DNA of 64,000 nt from Pseudomonas sp. PDM05 (GCF_014851685.1 NZ_JACVAC010000007.1:124001-188000), one strand, 5' to 3'. Positions 25,350 to 34,020 are shown, counted from the stretch's first letter. The notes: generated by a model from the letters alone, not told the origin. Program-made: numbers and translations.

Positions 25350-27641
25350 ATGAAAAAGCTGTGTTTGCTCGGCCTTGTTGCCACTCTGGCCAGTCACCCC
25401 GTATGGGCAGAAACAAAGCCTGCTGCGCTTAAAGACAAGGACGCCTTCGTCAGCGACCTGCTCAGGCAGATGACCCTCGATGAGAAGATCGGCCAATTGC
25501 GCCTGATCAGCATCGGCCCCGAAATGCCCCGCGAGCTGATCCGCAAGGAAATCGCCGCCGGTCGCATCGGTGGCACCTTCAACTCGATCACCCGCCCGGA
25601 AAACCGTCCGATGCAGGACGCGGCGATGCGCAGCCGCCTGAAGATCCCGATGTTCTTCGCCTATGACGTGATCCACGGCCACCGCACGATCTTCCCGATC
25701 AGCCTGGCACTGGCCTCCAGCTGGGACATGGACGCGATCCACCGCTCCGGGCGCATCGCCGCCCAGGAAGCCGCCGCCGACAGCCTCGACATTACCTTTG
25801 CGCCGATGGTCGACATCTCCCGCGACCCGCGCTGGGGCCGTACCTCCGAAGGTTTCGGCGAAGACACCTACCTGGTTTCGCGGATTGCCGAAGTGATGGT
25901 CAAGGCGTTCCAGGGCACCAGCCCCGCGAATGCCGACAGCCTCATGGCCAGCGTCAAGCACTTCGCCCTGTACGGCGCGGTGGAAGGCGGGCGCGACTAC
26001 AACGTGGTCGACATGAGCCCGGTCAAGATGTACCAGGACTACCTGCCGCCGTACCACGCGGCAATCAAGGCCGGTTCCGGCGGTGTGATGGTGGCGCTGA
26101 ACTCGATCAACGGCGTGCCCGCCACCGCCAACACCTGGCTGATGAACGACCTGCTGCGCAAGGACTGGGGCTTCAAGGGCCTGGCCGTGAGCGACCACGG
26201 TGCGATCTTCGAACTGATCAAGCACGGCGTGGCCAAGGACGGGCGTGAAGCCGCCAAGCTGGCAATCAAGGCCGGTATCGACATGAGCATGAACGACTCG
26301 CTGTACGGCAAGGAATTGCCAGGGCTGCTCAAGTCCGGCGAGATCGAACAGAGCGACATCGACAACGCCGTGCGCGAAGTACTCGGCGCCAAGTACGACA
26401 TGGGCCTGTTCAAGGACCCGTACCTGCGCATCGGCAAGGCCGAGGATGACCCGGCCGATACCTATGCCGACAGTCGCCTGCACCGCGCCGAGGCGCGTGA
26501 TATTGCCCGGCGCAGCCTGGTCTTGCTGAAAAACCAGAACAACACCCTGCCACTGAAAAAATCCGCGACCATCGCCCTGGTCGGCCCGCTGGCCAAGGCA
26601 CCGATCGACATGATGGGCAGTTGGGCCGCCGCCGGGCGCCCGGCGCAATCGGTGACCCTGCTGGACGGTCTGAACGCGGTGATCGGCGAAAAAGGCAAAG
26701 TGATCTATGCCCGCGGCGCCAACATCACCAACGACAAGGCCGTGGTCGACTACCTCAACTTCCTCAACTTCGATGCCCCGGAAGTGGTGGACGACAAGCG
26801 CGCACCGCAAGTGTTGATCGACGAAGCGGTGAAAGCCGCCAGGAATGCCGATGTGATCGTGGCAGCGGTGGGTGAGTCCCGTGGCATGTCCCACGAATCC
26901 TCCAGCCGCACCGACCTGAACATCCCGCAGAGCCAGCGCGACCTGATCAAGGCGCTGAAAGCCACCGGCAAGCCGCTGGTGCTGGTGCTGATGAACGGCC
27001 GCCCGTTGTCGATTCTCGAAGAGAACCAGCAGGCCGACGCGATCCTGGAAACCTGGTTCGCCGGCACCGAGGGTGGCAACGCCATCGCCGACGTGCTGTT
27101 TGGTGACTACAACCCATCGGGCAAGCTGCCGATTACGTTCCCACGTTCGGTGGGGCAGATTCCGACCTACTACAACCACCTGACCATCGGCCGGCCGTTC
27201 ACGCCGGGCAAGCCGGGCAACTACACCTCGCAGTACTTCGATGACACCACCGGGCCCTTGTTCCCGTTTGGGTATGGCCTGAGCTACACCACGTTCAGCC
27301 TGTCGGACATGGCGTTGTCGTCCACCACCTTGAACAAGACCGGCAAGCTTGATGCCAGCATCACGCTGAAAAACACCGGCAAGGTCGACGGCGAAACCGT
27401 GGTGCAGTTGTATATCCAGGACGTGGCCGGTTCGATGATCCGCCCGATCAAGGAGCTGAAGAACTTCCAGAAGGTGCTGCTCAAGGCTGGCGAAGAACGC
27501 ACGCTGCACTTCAGCATCACCGAGGACGACTTGAAGTTCTACAACACCCAGCTCAAGTTCGCGGCGGAACCGGGTGAGTTCAATGTGCAGATCGGGTTGG
27601 ATTCCCAGGATGTGCAGCAGCAGACGTTCGAACTGCTCTAA
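25350..27641 (+). CDS. bglX: Periplasmic beta-glucosidase, GH3 family
   Basis: The 763-aa enzyme has a signal peptide ending at VWA (MKKLCLLGLVATLASHPVWA) and the GH3 N-terminal barrel with the nucleophile region GLAVSDHGAIFELI. The GH3 C-terminal domain (GESRGMSHESSSRTDLNIP, ADAILETWFAGTEGGNAIADVLFG) and a fibronectin-like tail (GETVVQLYIQDVAGSM) follow. It hydrolyses beta-linked glucosides in the periplasm. AAGGA before the ATG at 25350 decides against the start at 25329. Single gene, closed by a REPIN-like element. Confidence 0.93.
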   Translation: MKKLCLLGLVATLASHPVWAETKPAALKDKDAFVSDLLRQMTLDEKIGQLRLISIGPEMPRELIRKEIAAGRIGGTFNSITRPENRPMQDAAMRSRLKIPMFFAYDVIHGHRTIFPISLALASSWDMDAIHRSGRIAAQEAAADSLDITFAPMVDISRDPRWGRTSEGFGEDTYLVSRIAEVMVKAFQGTSPANADSLMASVKHFALYGAVEGGRDYNVVDMSPVKMYQDYLPPYHAAIKAGSGGVMVALNSINGVPATANTWLMNDLLRKDWGFKGLAVSDHGAIFELIKHGVAKDGREAAKLAIKAGIDMSMNDSLYGKELPGLLKSGEIEQSDIDNAVREVLGAKYDMGLFKDPYLRIGKAEDDPADTYADSRLHRAEARDIARRSLVLLKNQNNTLPLKKSATIALVGPLAKAPIDMMGSWAAAGRPAQSVTLLDGLNAVIGEKGKVIYARGANITNDKAVVDYLNFLNFDAPEVVDDKRAPQVLIDEAVKAARNADVIVAAVGESRGMSHESSSRTDLNIPQSQRDLIKALKATGKPLVLVLMNGRPLSILEENQQADAILETWFAGTEGGNAIADVLFGDYNPSGKLPITFPRSVGQIPTYYNHLTIGRPFTPGKPGNYTSQYFDDTTGPLFPFGYGLSYTTFSLSDMALSSTTLNKTGKLDASITLKNTGKVDGETVVQLYIQDVAGSMIRPIKELKNFQKVLLKAGEERTLHFSITEDDLKFYNTQLKFAAEPGEFNVQIGLDSQDVQQQTFELL

Positions 27642-27660
27642 AAGCGTACGCGGTCAAAAA

Positions 27661-27768
27661 ATGTGGGAGCGGGCTTGCTCGCGAAGGCGTCGTGTCAGCC
27701 ACTGAAGAGTTGGCTGATCCACTGCATTCGCGAGCAAGTCGAATCGTCGCACCGCCGCTCCCACATTT
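27661..27768. repeat. REPIN-like element with altered right arm
   Basis: Left arm is the usual ATGTGGGAGCGGGCTTGCTC. The right arm reads GCGAGCAAGTCGAATCGTCG and then CACCGCCGCTCCCACATTTT, so about a dozen bases replace the normal CCCGCTCCCAC junction. It lies between the bglX and clsB stops. Confidence 0.8.
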
Positions 27769-27785
27769 TGCTCTCAGCGGTCTGG

Positions 27786-28943
27786 TTAACCGCGTCGGTT
27801 GAGCACGTTGACCACCAACCGATCAATCCACCCCCACACCCGCTGCTTCACTCGCCGCCACAACGGCCGCGACTTCCACGCCTCCAGGCTGACCGCCAGG
27901 CTCTGGGCAAAATCCCGCTCGAAACTGCCCGCCACCGCTTGCGTCAACTCTGGGTCCAACGCTTCCAGGTTGGCATCGAGGTTGAAGCGCAGGTTCCAGT
28001 GATCGAAGTTGCACGAGCCGACACTGACCCAATCGTCCACCAGCACCATCTTCAAGTGCAAAAAGCATGGCTGGTATTCAAAGATCTGCACCCCCGAGCG
28101 CAGCAGGCGCGGGTAATACCGGTGCCCGGCATAGCGCACGGACGGATGGTCGGTGCGCGGGCCGGTCAGCAGCAAGCGCACATCCACCCCGCGCCCTGCC
28201 GCCCGGCGCAATGCGCGGCGCACGCCCCAGGTCGGCAGGAAGTACGGGGTCGCCAGCCAGATACGTTGCTGGCCGCCGTTCAAGGCGCGGATCAGCGATT
28301 GCAGAATATCCCGATGCTGGCGGGCGTCGGCGTATGCAACACGTCCCAGCCCCGGCCCGGTGGCAGGCGTTCTGGGCAAGCGCGGCAAGCCGAAACGGGT
28401 CGCGGGTTTCCATTCGCGGCGGGCGGCGTTGGCGTGCCATTGGCGGTCGAACAGCGCCTGCCAGTCCTGCACCAGCGGGCCGCTGATCTGCACCATCACT
28501 TCGTGCCAGTCGGCCGTGTCGTGGCCCGGGTTCCAGAATTCATCGGTAACACCGGTGCCGCCGACGAAGGCGCAGCCCTGGTCCACCAGCAACAGTTTGC
28601 GGTGGTCGCGGTACAGGTTGCGCATCCAGCGCCGCCAGCTCAGGCGATTGTAAAAACGCAGTTCCACACCGGCATCGGTCAGGCGTTTGCGCAGCGCGAG
28701 GGTAAACGCCAGGCTGCCGTAGTCATCAAACAGGCAGCGCACCTGCACACCCCGTTCAGCGGCAAGCACCAACGCCTGCACCATGGCCTCGGCACAGGCG
28801 CCGGCTTCCACCAGGTACAACTCCAGTTCAACCTGCCGCTCGGCACGGGCAATCTCCACCAGCATCTGCGGGAAGAAATTCGGCCCGTCGATCAACAACT
28901 CGAAGCGGTTGGCGCTGCGCCACGGGAACACTGCGCCGCCCAC
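27786..28943 (-). CDS. clsB: Cardiolipin synthase B, phospholipase D family
   Basis: The 385-aa protein has two HKD motifs of the phospholipase D superfamily, YRDHRKLLLVDQGCAFVGG and FLHLKMVLVDDWVSVGSCN. It lacks the long N-terminal membrane region of ClsA, which fits ClsB/YbhO-type enzymes that make cardiolipin from phosphatidylglycerol and another phospholipid. The YceI-type gene ends two bases before its start, so the two are probably one transcript. Confidence 0.88.
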   Translation of the reverse strand: MGGAVFPWRSANRFELLIDGPNFFPQMLVEIARAERQVELELYLVEAGACAEAMVQALVLAAERGVQVRCLFDDYGSLAFTLALRKRLTDAGVELRFYNRLSWRRWMRNLYRDHRKLLLVDQGCAFVGGTGVTDEFWNPGHDTADWHEVMVQISGPLVQDWQALFDRQWHANAARREWKPATRFGLPRLPRTPATGPGLGRVAYADARQHRDILQSLIRALNGGQQRIWLATPYFLPTWGVRRALRRAAGRGVDVRLLLTGPRTDHPSVRYAGHRYYPRLLRSGVQIFEYQPCFLHLKMVLVDDWVSVGSCNFDHWNLRFNLDANLEALDPELTQAVAGSFERDFAQSLAVSLEAWKSRPLWRRVKQRVWGWIDRLVVNVLNRRG

Positions 28944-28945
28944 GG

Positions 28946-29524
28946 TCAGCGCGCCGTAAAGATCAGCACCGCACCCACCGGCACCGACAAGCTGATCGAC
29001 GCCAAACCGGCCGCCTTACGCAACGCTGCCACACCGGGCATCAAATCGAAGTCCTCGGCATGCATCACCACCGGCTCCAGGGTCACGACCTGGAAGCGCC
29101 GGTCATCCAGGCGCGTGGCGAGCAGTTCGGCGTTGTAGGTCTGGGTCTTGCCATGCAGGGTGACGCGCAGCGGCAAGCGCAGTTCCAATTGCGCGCCGGG
29201 GGCCAGGTCATTGATGGGTTGCAGGTTGATCTGCGCGTTGATCAGCGCGTCGGGAAAGGTCTTGATTTCGAACAGGTCATTGCGCATACGCTCATCGCGC
29301 AACGGAATGCCGCTGTTGATCGACTCCAGCTCCACTTCGACCTGCGCCGCCCCGTTGCCGTCGACTTTGCCATGCAGCACCAGAAAGCGCTGCACTTCGG
29401 CGATGTCGGCGTTTTTGCTTGTGACGAAGGACAGGCGTGAGGATTCGTTATCCAGATACCAGTCGGCATGGGCAGGCACGGCAGCGGCGGCCAACAGAGC
29501 GAAGGCCAGGGGTTTGATCAGCAT
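28946..29524 (-). CDS. YceI-family periplasmic protein
   Basis: The 192-aa protein has a signal peptide ending at AHA (MLIKPLAFALLAAAAVPAHA) and the YceI beta-barrel signature (WYLDNESSRLSFVTSKN, FEIKTFPDALINAQI). YceI lipocalin-like proteins bind isoprenoid-type lipids. The open frame continues 81 codons upstream through a REPIN-like repeat; ATG 29524 gives the correct signal peptide. It sits 2 bases before clsB. Confidence 0.87.
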   Translation of the reverse strand: MLIKPLAFALLAAAAVPAHADWYLDNESSRLSFVTSKNADIAEVQRFLVLHGKVDGNGAAQVEVELESINSGIPLRDERMRNDLFEIKTFPDALINAQINLQPINDLAPGAQLELRLPLRVTLHGKTQTYNAELLATRLDDRRFQVVTLEPVVMHAEDFDLMPGVAALRKAAGLASISLSVPVGAVLIFTAR

Positions 29525-29620
29525 TAAAGACTCGTAGGGAGAAAAACCTGCACGAACCTTAAGCGCAATGTCACAAGCGGCGCAAATCCAATCTGGGCAC
29601 GGGTTTGTGTGGAGTGGCGC

Positions 29621-29727
29621 TTGTGTGGGAGCGGGCTTGTGTGGGAGCGGGCTTGCCCGCGAAGGCGGTGTGTCAGATACAGACTTGCTGGCTGATCCAC
29701 CGCATTCGCGAGCAAGCCCGCTCCCAC
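29621..29727. repeat. REPIN-like element with duplicated head
   Basis: The head TGTGGGAGCGGGCTTG occurs twice in tandem (29622 and 29639) and then the normal hairpin follows to GAGCAAGCCCGCTCCCACA. The second head reads CTTGCCCGCGAAGGCGG, the other arm CCGCATTCGCGAGCAAG, so the arms are not exactly complementary. It lies 3' of the small membrane protein gene at 29745. Confidence 0.8.
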
Positions 29728-29744
29728 AAGGGATATGAGGCGTA

Positions 29745-30059
29745 TCAGGGATTGAGGCGGCAGCCAAGGCGGTCGCCGAGCCAGCGCGCGCTGTGGGTGC
29801 GGCCCAGCCCGCTGGCGGTGACTTCGCTGCGTTCCGGGTTGTCGGTGAATGCGCTGACCGGCACGTACTGCTTTACATACCCGCGGCAATACTCCGCCGG
29901 GTGGTTCGCCACATACCGGCACGAGCAATACTCCTTCGCCGTGTAGGCCGCGATGATGTCGGGAAAGGCTTGCAGGTTGACGCGCTCGTGCCAGATCCAC
30001 CCCAGCAACACGAGCAACAACAGCAGCAACAGGCTTGTAAACGGCCGACCACGGATCAT
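29745..30059 (-). CDS. Small membrane-anchored protein with paired cysteines
   Basis: The 104-aa protein has one N-terminal membrane segment (SLLLLLLLVLLGWIW) and a short external part with CSCRYVANHPAEYCRGYVK and a last cysteine near the C-terminus. The cysteines suggest a disulfide-bonded periplasmic piece. No function recognised. Its ATG overlaps the stop of the serine hydrolase gene (ATGA), so they are coupled and perhaps act together. Confidence 0.65.
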   Translation of the reverse strand: MIRGRPFTSLLLLLLLVLLGWIWHERVNLQAFPDIIAAYTAKEYCSCRYVANHPAEYCRGYVKQYVPVSAFTDNPERSEVTASGLGRTHSARWLGDRLGCRLNP

Positions 30060-31129
30060 GGCTGCACCGCCGCGAGCACGCGCTTGAGCAGTTCGTTGTG
30101 GCGGTAACTGCCGTCGCGATCATCGCCGTAGCGCACGATCACCAAGTGTTCGTCGGGCATCACATACAACGCCTGTCCCCAATGGCCCAGGGCGGCGAAG
30201 GTATCGGCGGGCGCATCCGGCCACGGCCTTTGGGCGCCTTGATTGAGCCACCAGTGCCCGCCCGGCACGGCTTCATCCTGGCCGGCCTGGTAGTGGGCAA
30301 ACGCCTGGCGATTGAAGGCAATCCATTCCTTGGGCAGCAACTGCTGCTCGCCCCAGCGACCGTCCCGCGCCATCAACAGGCCGACACGTGCGAGGTCGCG
30401 GGCAGTGAGGTAGGCGTAGGACGAGGCGACAAAGGTTTCATCGGCATCGGTTTCCCAGGTCGCGTTGTGAATGCCCAGCGGCTTGAACAGCGCATCCCAC
30501 GGGTAACTCATGTAAGCCTTGTGGCCAAGCATGCCCTTGAGGGCGGCGGACAGGATGTTGCTGTCGCCGCTGGAATAACGGAACACCTGGCCCGGCGCGT
30601 GGGCGGCGTCGGTGTCGGCGGCGAACTCAGCCATATCGCGATGGCCACGGGTGTAGAGCATCGCCACCACCGAGGATTTCAGCGGGGCGTATTCGTAGTC
30701 CTCCTGCCAGTCAAGACCCGAGGCCCAGTGCAACAGGTCGGCCATCGTCACCGTGGGGTGCTGCTTCATCGGCGGATAAAACCGCGCAGCCGGGTCGGTC
30801 AGTTTGAAGCGGTTTTCACCGTAGGCCACGCCCAACACCGTCGCCATCAGGCTTTTACTCACAGACCAAGTGAGGTGCGCAGTGCTGGCCGTGGTCGGCG
30901 CGGCGTAGCGTTCGTAGATGACCACGCCATCACGGACCACCAGCAGCGCATCGGTGCGAATGCCTTGGCGGGTGGCGTCGTCGCGCGGGGGAAATGCGTA
31001 GGCGTTCAAGGCATCGAGCGCGGGGCCTTCGATTTGCGAGCCCCTGGCCCACTCCTTGGCAGGCCAGGTTTCGGCGTGGGCGGTAACGGTGACTGACAGC
31101 AGGGCAACACACAACAGGCCTCTGACCAT
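30056..31129 (-). CDS. Periplasmic serine hydrolase, beta-lactamase/AmpC-like fold
   Basis: The 357-aa product has a signal peptide (MVRGLLCVALLSVTVTAHAE) and class C beta-lactamase-like motifs: SVSK (nucleophile serine and lysine) and YSSGDSN (tyrosine and asparagine). An HWG-type third motif (LGHWGQALYV) is also present. Such proteins are esterases, amidases or peptidases, rarely true beta-lactamases. ATG 31129 gives the signal peptide; the upstream frame includes the promoter region. A near-consensus PHO box is 50 bases upstream on this strand, suggesting induction by phosphate starvation. Confidence 0.83.
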   Translation of the reverse strand: MVRGLLCVALLSVTVTAHAETWPAKEWARGSQIEGPALDALNAYAFPPRDDATRQGIRTDALLVVRDGVVIYERYAAPTTASTAHLTWSVSKSLMATVLGVAYGENRFKLTDPAARFYPPMKQHPTVTMADLLHWASGLDWQEDYEYAPLKSSVVAMLYTRGHRDMAEFAADTDAAHAPGQVFRYSSGDSNILSAALKGMLGHKAYMSYPWDALFKPLGIHNATWETDADETFVASSYAYLTARDLARVGLLMARDGRWGEQQLLPKEWIAFNRQAFAHYQAGQDEAVPGGHWWLNQGAQRPWPDAPADTFAALGHWGQALYVMPDEHLVIVRYGDDRDGSYRHNELLKRVLAAVQP

Positions 31130-31179
31130 GGACGCGGACTCAAGGGGGGCATTCAAGCCCGCGAGGCTAGCGCAGGGCA

Positions 31180-31197
31180 ATGACAGATTCGCGACAG
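31180..31197 (-). promoter_or_regulatory. PHO box for the serine hydrolase unit
   Basis: On the minus strand this reads CTGTCGC-GAAT-CTGTCAT, 12 of 14 key positions of the PhoB direct repeat CTGTCAT-N4-CTGTCAT. It ends about 50 bases before the hydrolase ATG. Confidence 0.6.
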
Positions 31198-31203
31198 GGC
31201 AGC

Positions 31204-31221
31204 CTGTCATCCAAGCGTCAC
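31204..31221 (+). promoter_or_regulatory. PHO-box-like site facing olsBA
   Basis: CTGTCAT-CCAA-GCGTCAC matches 11 of 14 positions of the PhoB repeat on the plus strand, about 95 bases before olsB. Ornithine-lipid synthesis is phosphate-regulated in Pseudomonas, which supports it, though the second half is degenerate. Confidence 0.45.
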
Positions 31222-31316
31222 CATAACTTCATGGAGATGACACCGGGGCTCCATAGCCTGAGTTTGGACAACAAAGTCGACCGGCCGAAATCGTGGCCGG
31301 CACTCGGAGACTCGCC

Positions 31317-32072
31317 ATGACTCAGATCGCCCGCATCAGCGACACCGGCAATGAACGCCGTCTGCAAGCCGAACGCCTGGTTGGCGCGCAGGCATTGCAG
31401 GAAGCCCAGGCCTTGCGGTTCAACGTGTTCAGCGGCGAATTCAACGCCAAGCTGAAAGGCGCGGAACTGGGTCTGGACATGGATGACTATGATGTTCACT
31501 GCAGCCACATCGGCGTGCGGGACTTGAACAGCGGTCGTTTGGTCGCCACCACCCGCTTGCTCGACCACGCGGCCGCCAGCACCTTGGGTCGGTTCTACAG
31601 CGAAGAAGAATTCAGCTTGCATGGCTTGCTCCACCTGCAAGGCCCGATCCTGGAAATCGGCCGCACCTGCGTCGACCCGGCCTACCGCAACGGCGGCACC
31701 ATCGCCGTATTGTGGGGCGAGTTGGCCGAAGTGCTGAACCAGGGCGGCTACAGCTACCTGATGGGCTGCGCGAGCATCCCGATGCACGACGGCGGCATCC
31801 AGGCCCACGCGATCATGCAGCGCCTGCGCGAACGCTACCTGTGCAACGAACACCTGCGTGCCGAACCGAAAAAACCATTGCCGGCGCTGGACCTGCCGTC
31901 CAACGTCATCGCGGAGATGCCACCGCTGCTCAAGGCCTACATGCGCCTGGGTGCGAAGATCTGCGGCGAGCCGTGCTGGGACGAGGACTTCCAGGTGGCC
32001 GACGTGTTCATCCTGCTCAAGCGCGATAACTTGTGCCCGCGCTACGCCCGCCACTTCAAGGCGGCCATGTGA
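31317..32072 (+). CDS. olsB: L-ornithine N-alpha-acyltransferase
   Basis: OlsB joins a 3-hydroxyacyl chain from acyl carrier protein to ornithine, the first step of ornithine-lipid synthesis. The 251-aa protein has the GNAT-like pattern of the family: [14 protein letters not shown] near residue 30, [22 protein letters not shown] and [13 protein letters not shown]. An in-frame ATG at 31293 exists; 31317 gives the usual N-terminus. It overlaps olsA by TGATG. The pair makes membrane lipids without phosphorus, consistent with the PHO-box-like site upstream. Confidence 0.9.
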   Translation: MTQIARISDTGNERRLQAERLVGAQALQEAQALRFNVFSGEFNAKLKGAELGLDMDDYDVHCSHIGVRDLNSGRLVATTRLLDHAAASTLGRFYSEEEFSLHGLLHLQGPILEIGRTCVDPAYRNGGTIAVLWGELAEVLNQGGYSYLMGCASIPMHDGGIQAHAIMQRLRERYLCNEHLRAEPKKPLPALDLPSNVIAEMPPLLKAYMRLGAKICGEPCWDEDFQVADVFILLKRDNLCPRYARHFKAAM

Positions 32073-32863
32073 TGAGCCGCCTGCGGGTGTACGGGCGCAT
32101 TGCCCGCGTGCTGGTGGTGGTGGCGCTGGGCTTGAGCATGGCCAGTGTGTTTGGCCTGTTCGAGCGCTTGGGTATCGCCAATTCGATGCTGCGGCGCCAG
32201 CGTTGGTCGCGGTTTTTCATGGCGCGGCTGACCAACGCCCTGCCCTTTCGCGTAACGGTACACGGTGAGCTGCCGACCCAGCCGATGCTGTGGGTGAGCA
32301 ATCACGTGTCGTGGACCGACATTCCATTGCTGGGCGCCGTGGCCCCGATGTCGTTCCTGTCCAAGGCCGAAGTGCGCACCTGGCCGGTGGCCGGTTGGTT
32401 GGCGGCGAAGGCCGGCAGCTTGTTCATTCGCCGTGGTTCGGGCGACAGCCAGTTGATTCGCAAGCAGATGACCCGCCATCTGGAGCAACAGCACCCGCTG
32501 TTGATGTTCCCCGAAGGCACCACCACCGACGGGCGCAGCCTGCGCACCTTTCACGGGCGCTTGCTGGCCAGTGCGATTGATGCGGATGTGGCGCTACAAC
32601 CTGTAGCGATCCGCTATCTGCGCGAGGGTCAGGTGGACGCATTGGCGCCGTTCATTGGCGATGATGATTTGCTCTCGCACCTGATGCGCTTGTTTGCCAA
32701 TGATCAGGGCGATGTGGAAATTCATCTGCTCAAGCCGATTGCGTGCGCCGGGCAGGAGCGTGCGGCGCTGGCGTATCAGGCGCAGCAGGCGGTGCAGAAG
32801 GCGCTGTTCGGGCCGGTGCCAGAGGCGGAAGAGGTAGAGGCTCGACCTGCATTTGCAGCATGA
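32072..32863 (+). CDS. olsA: Lyso-ornithine lipid O-acyltransferase (PlsC-like)
   Basis: The 263-aa membrane-bound acyltransferase has the catalytic HX4D motif in NHVSWTD, the FIRRGSG motif and FPEGTTTDG of the PlsC/1-acyl-glycerol-3-phosphate acyltransferase family. In this context it adds the second acyl chain to lyso-ornithine lipid. An N-terminal hydrophobic segment (VLVVVALGLSMASVFGLF) anchors it. Its ATG shares the A of the olsB stop. Confidence 0.9.
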   Translation: MSRLRVYGRIARVLVVVALGLSMASVFGLFERLGIANSMLRRQRWSRFFMARLTNALPFRVTVHGELPTQPMLWVSNHVSWTDIPLLGAVAPMSFLSKAEVRTWPVAGWLAAKAGSLFIRRGSGDSQLIRKQMTRHLEQQHPLLMFPEGTTTDGRSLRTFHGRLLASAIDADVALQPVAIRYLREGQVDALAPFIGDDDLLSHLMRLFANDQGDVEIHLLKPIACAGQERAALAYQAQQAVQKALFGPVPEAEEVEARPAFAA

Positions 32864-32875
32864 ACACAGTTCAAA

Positions 32876-32967
32876 ATGTGAGAGCTGGCTTGCCTGCGAT
32901 AGCGGTGGGTCAGCTACACATGTATCAACTGGCAGACCGCCATCGCAGGCAAGCCAGCTCCCACATT
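32876..32967. repeat. REPIN-like element, GAGCTGGCTTG class
   Basis: ATGTGAGAGCTGGCTTGCCTG is answered by CAGGCAAGCCAGCTCCCACAT; inner GCGATAGCGG / CCGCCATCGC also pairs. It ends at the acpH stop codon, between two convergent genes. Confidence 0.85.
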
Positions 32968-33551
32968 TAGATCTCAGTGTTCAGTTGGGCTTGTGCAAAA
33001 GCCTGTAGCTGTGGATAGAACACTCGGAAGTCGTCACTCAGCGGTTCATACAACACCCGCAATTCCTGCATGGCATGTCCGAGTTCCTCAGGCTGCGTCA
33101 ACCGCCGCGAAATCCCCCGCAGCACCTGCTCCATCACTGCAAACTCACGATACGAACCCAACCAGTCATCGGCCGCCATATACGGCGCAATCTGCGCCAG
33201 CCGCCCCGGCAGTTGTGGCTCGGCCGCCAGCACGCGGTACACCTGCGAGGTGAAGCGCTCCAGCGGCTGGTCGGCATACAGCGCCCAATCCCGCGCCAGG
33301 CAGTGGTCGAAAAATACGTCGAGGACGATCCCGGCATAACGCCGGCGGGTCAGGCTGAAGCGCGACAACGCCTGCCCCACCAATGGATGACTGTCGGTAA
33401 AGCGGTCGATGGAACGATGCAGCTGGATCGCCGCCTCGATTGACGGGCTGAACTGGCCTTGCAGGCGGCCTTTGACGAAGTCGCCATAGAGGCTGCCCAG
33501 CAGTTGCGCAGGAAGTTGGCCGCCCAGGTGCAGATGTGCGAGATAATTCAT
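32967..33551 (-). CDS. acpH: Acyl carrier protein phosphodiesterase
   Basis: AcpH removes the 4'-phosphopantetheine group from acyl carrier protein. The 194-aa protein starts MNYLAHLHLGGQLPAQLLGS and has GDFVKGRLQGQFSPSIEAAI and LHRSIDRFTDSHP, typical of this HD-like metal hydrolase family. It is divergent from the arsR-type gene, and its promoter region contains the inverted-repeat array at 33581. Confidence 0.9.
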   Translation of the reverse strand: MNYLAHLHLGGQLPAQLLGSLYGDFVKGRLQGQFSPSIEAAIQLHRSIDRFTDSHPLVGQALSRFSLTRRRYAGIVLDVFFDHCLARDWALYADQPLERFTSQVYRVLAAEPQLPGRLAQIAPYMAADDWLGSYREFAVMEQVLRGISRRLTQPEELGHAMQELRVLYEPLSDDFRVFYPQLQAFAQAQLNTEI

Positions 33552-33580
33552 GGCGCGCAGTTTAGCACTGCCGCCAACGT

Positions 33581-33684
33581 ATCGTTATAACCCGATATAC
33601 CGATTTGGCCTGTTCTCAGAGCAAAATCATATTGGTATATCGGGATATAACGATTTAAGGTTCGCCTCATCGCGATATAACGCT
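33581..33684. promoter_or_regulatory. Operator array of inverted CGATATA repeats
   Basis: A 24-base arm (33581-33604) is repeated inverted at 33631-33654 with only two mismatches. Each arm itself contains two CGATATA/TATAACG-type blocks. A third copy, CGCGATATAACG, lies at 33671-33682 just before the ArsR-type gene. The array spans the divergent promoters of acpH and arsR-MFS-xenB and is the obvious binding site for the ArsR-type protein. Confidence 0.7.
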
Positions 33685-33705
33685 TCAAGACACCGAGCAC
33701 CTGCC

Positions 33706-34020
33706 ATGTCCATCGACCTCGACGAAATAATAAAAGCCCTGGCGCACCCAGTACGGCGAGACATCCTCAACTGGCTGAAAGACCCGAAAGTGCAATTCCC
33801 CGAGCAACTGCACAACCACGAATACGGCATTTGCGCCGGGCAGATCGACCAACGCTGCGGCTTGTCCCAGTCGACCGTGTCGGCCCACCTGGCGACCTTG
33901 CAACGCGCGGGTTTGATCAGCAGCCAGAAGGCCGGGCAGTGGCACTTTTTCAAACGCAACGAGGACACCATCCAGGCGTTCCTCGATGCGCTCACTACAG
34001 AACTCAGCGCACCGCTGTAA
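33706..34020 (+). CDS. ArsR-family transcriptional regulator
   Basis: The 104-aa winged-helix protein has IIKALAHPVRRDILNWL and the recognition helix LSQSTVSAHLATLQRAGL. A CAGQ-type site (YGICAGQIDQRCG) offers two cysteines that could sense electrophiles or oxidation. The frame is open back to 33550 but ATG 33706 is the natural start. It is first in a unit with an MFS exporter (10-base gap) and the old-yellow-enzyme xenB, which fits a detox response to reactive electrophiles. It likely represses its own unit through the array upstream. Confidence 0.88.
   Translation: MSIDLDEIIKALAHPVRRDILNWLKDPKVQFPEQLHNHEYGICAGQIDQRCGLSQSTVSAHLATLQRAGLISSQKAGQWHFFKRNEDTIQAFLDALTTELSAPL

Noticed and set aside
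25203..27509. 768-codon open frame on the minus strand
   Set aside because: Antisense to bglX, which has clear GH3 motifs and signal peptide.
29528..29767. Upstream extension of the YceI-type protein
   Set aside because: It is translated REPIN-like repeat; the signal peptide begins at 29524.
30056..31129. Serine hydrolase as a true antibiotic-resistance beta-lactamase
   Set aside because: SxxK and YxN exist but the overall pattern fits the wider esterase/amidase family; nothing indicates beta-lactam hydrolysis.
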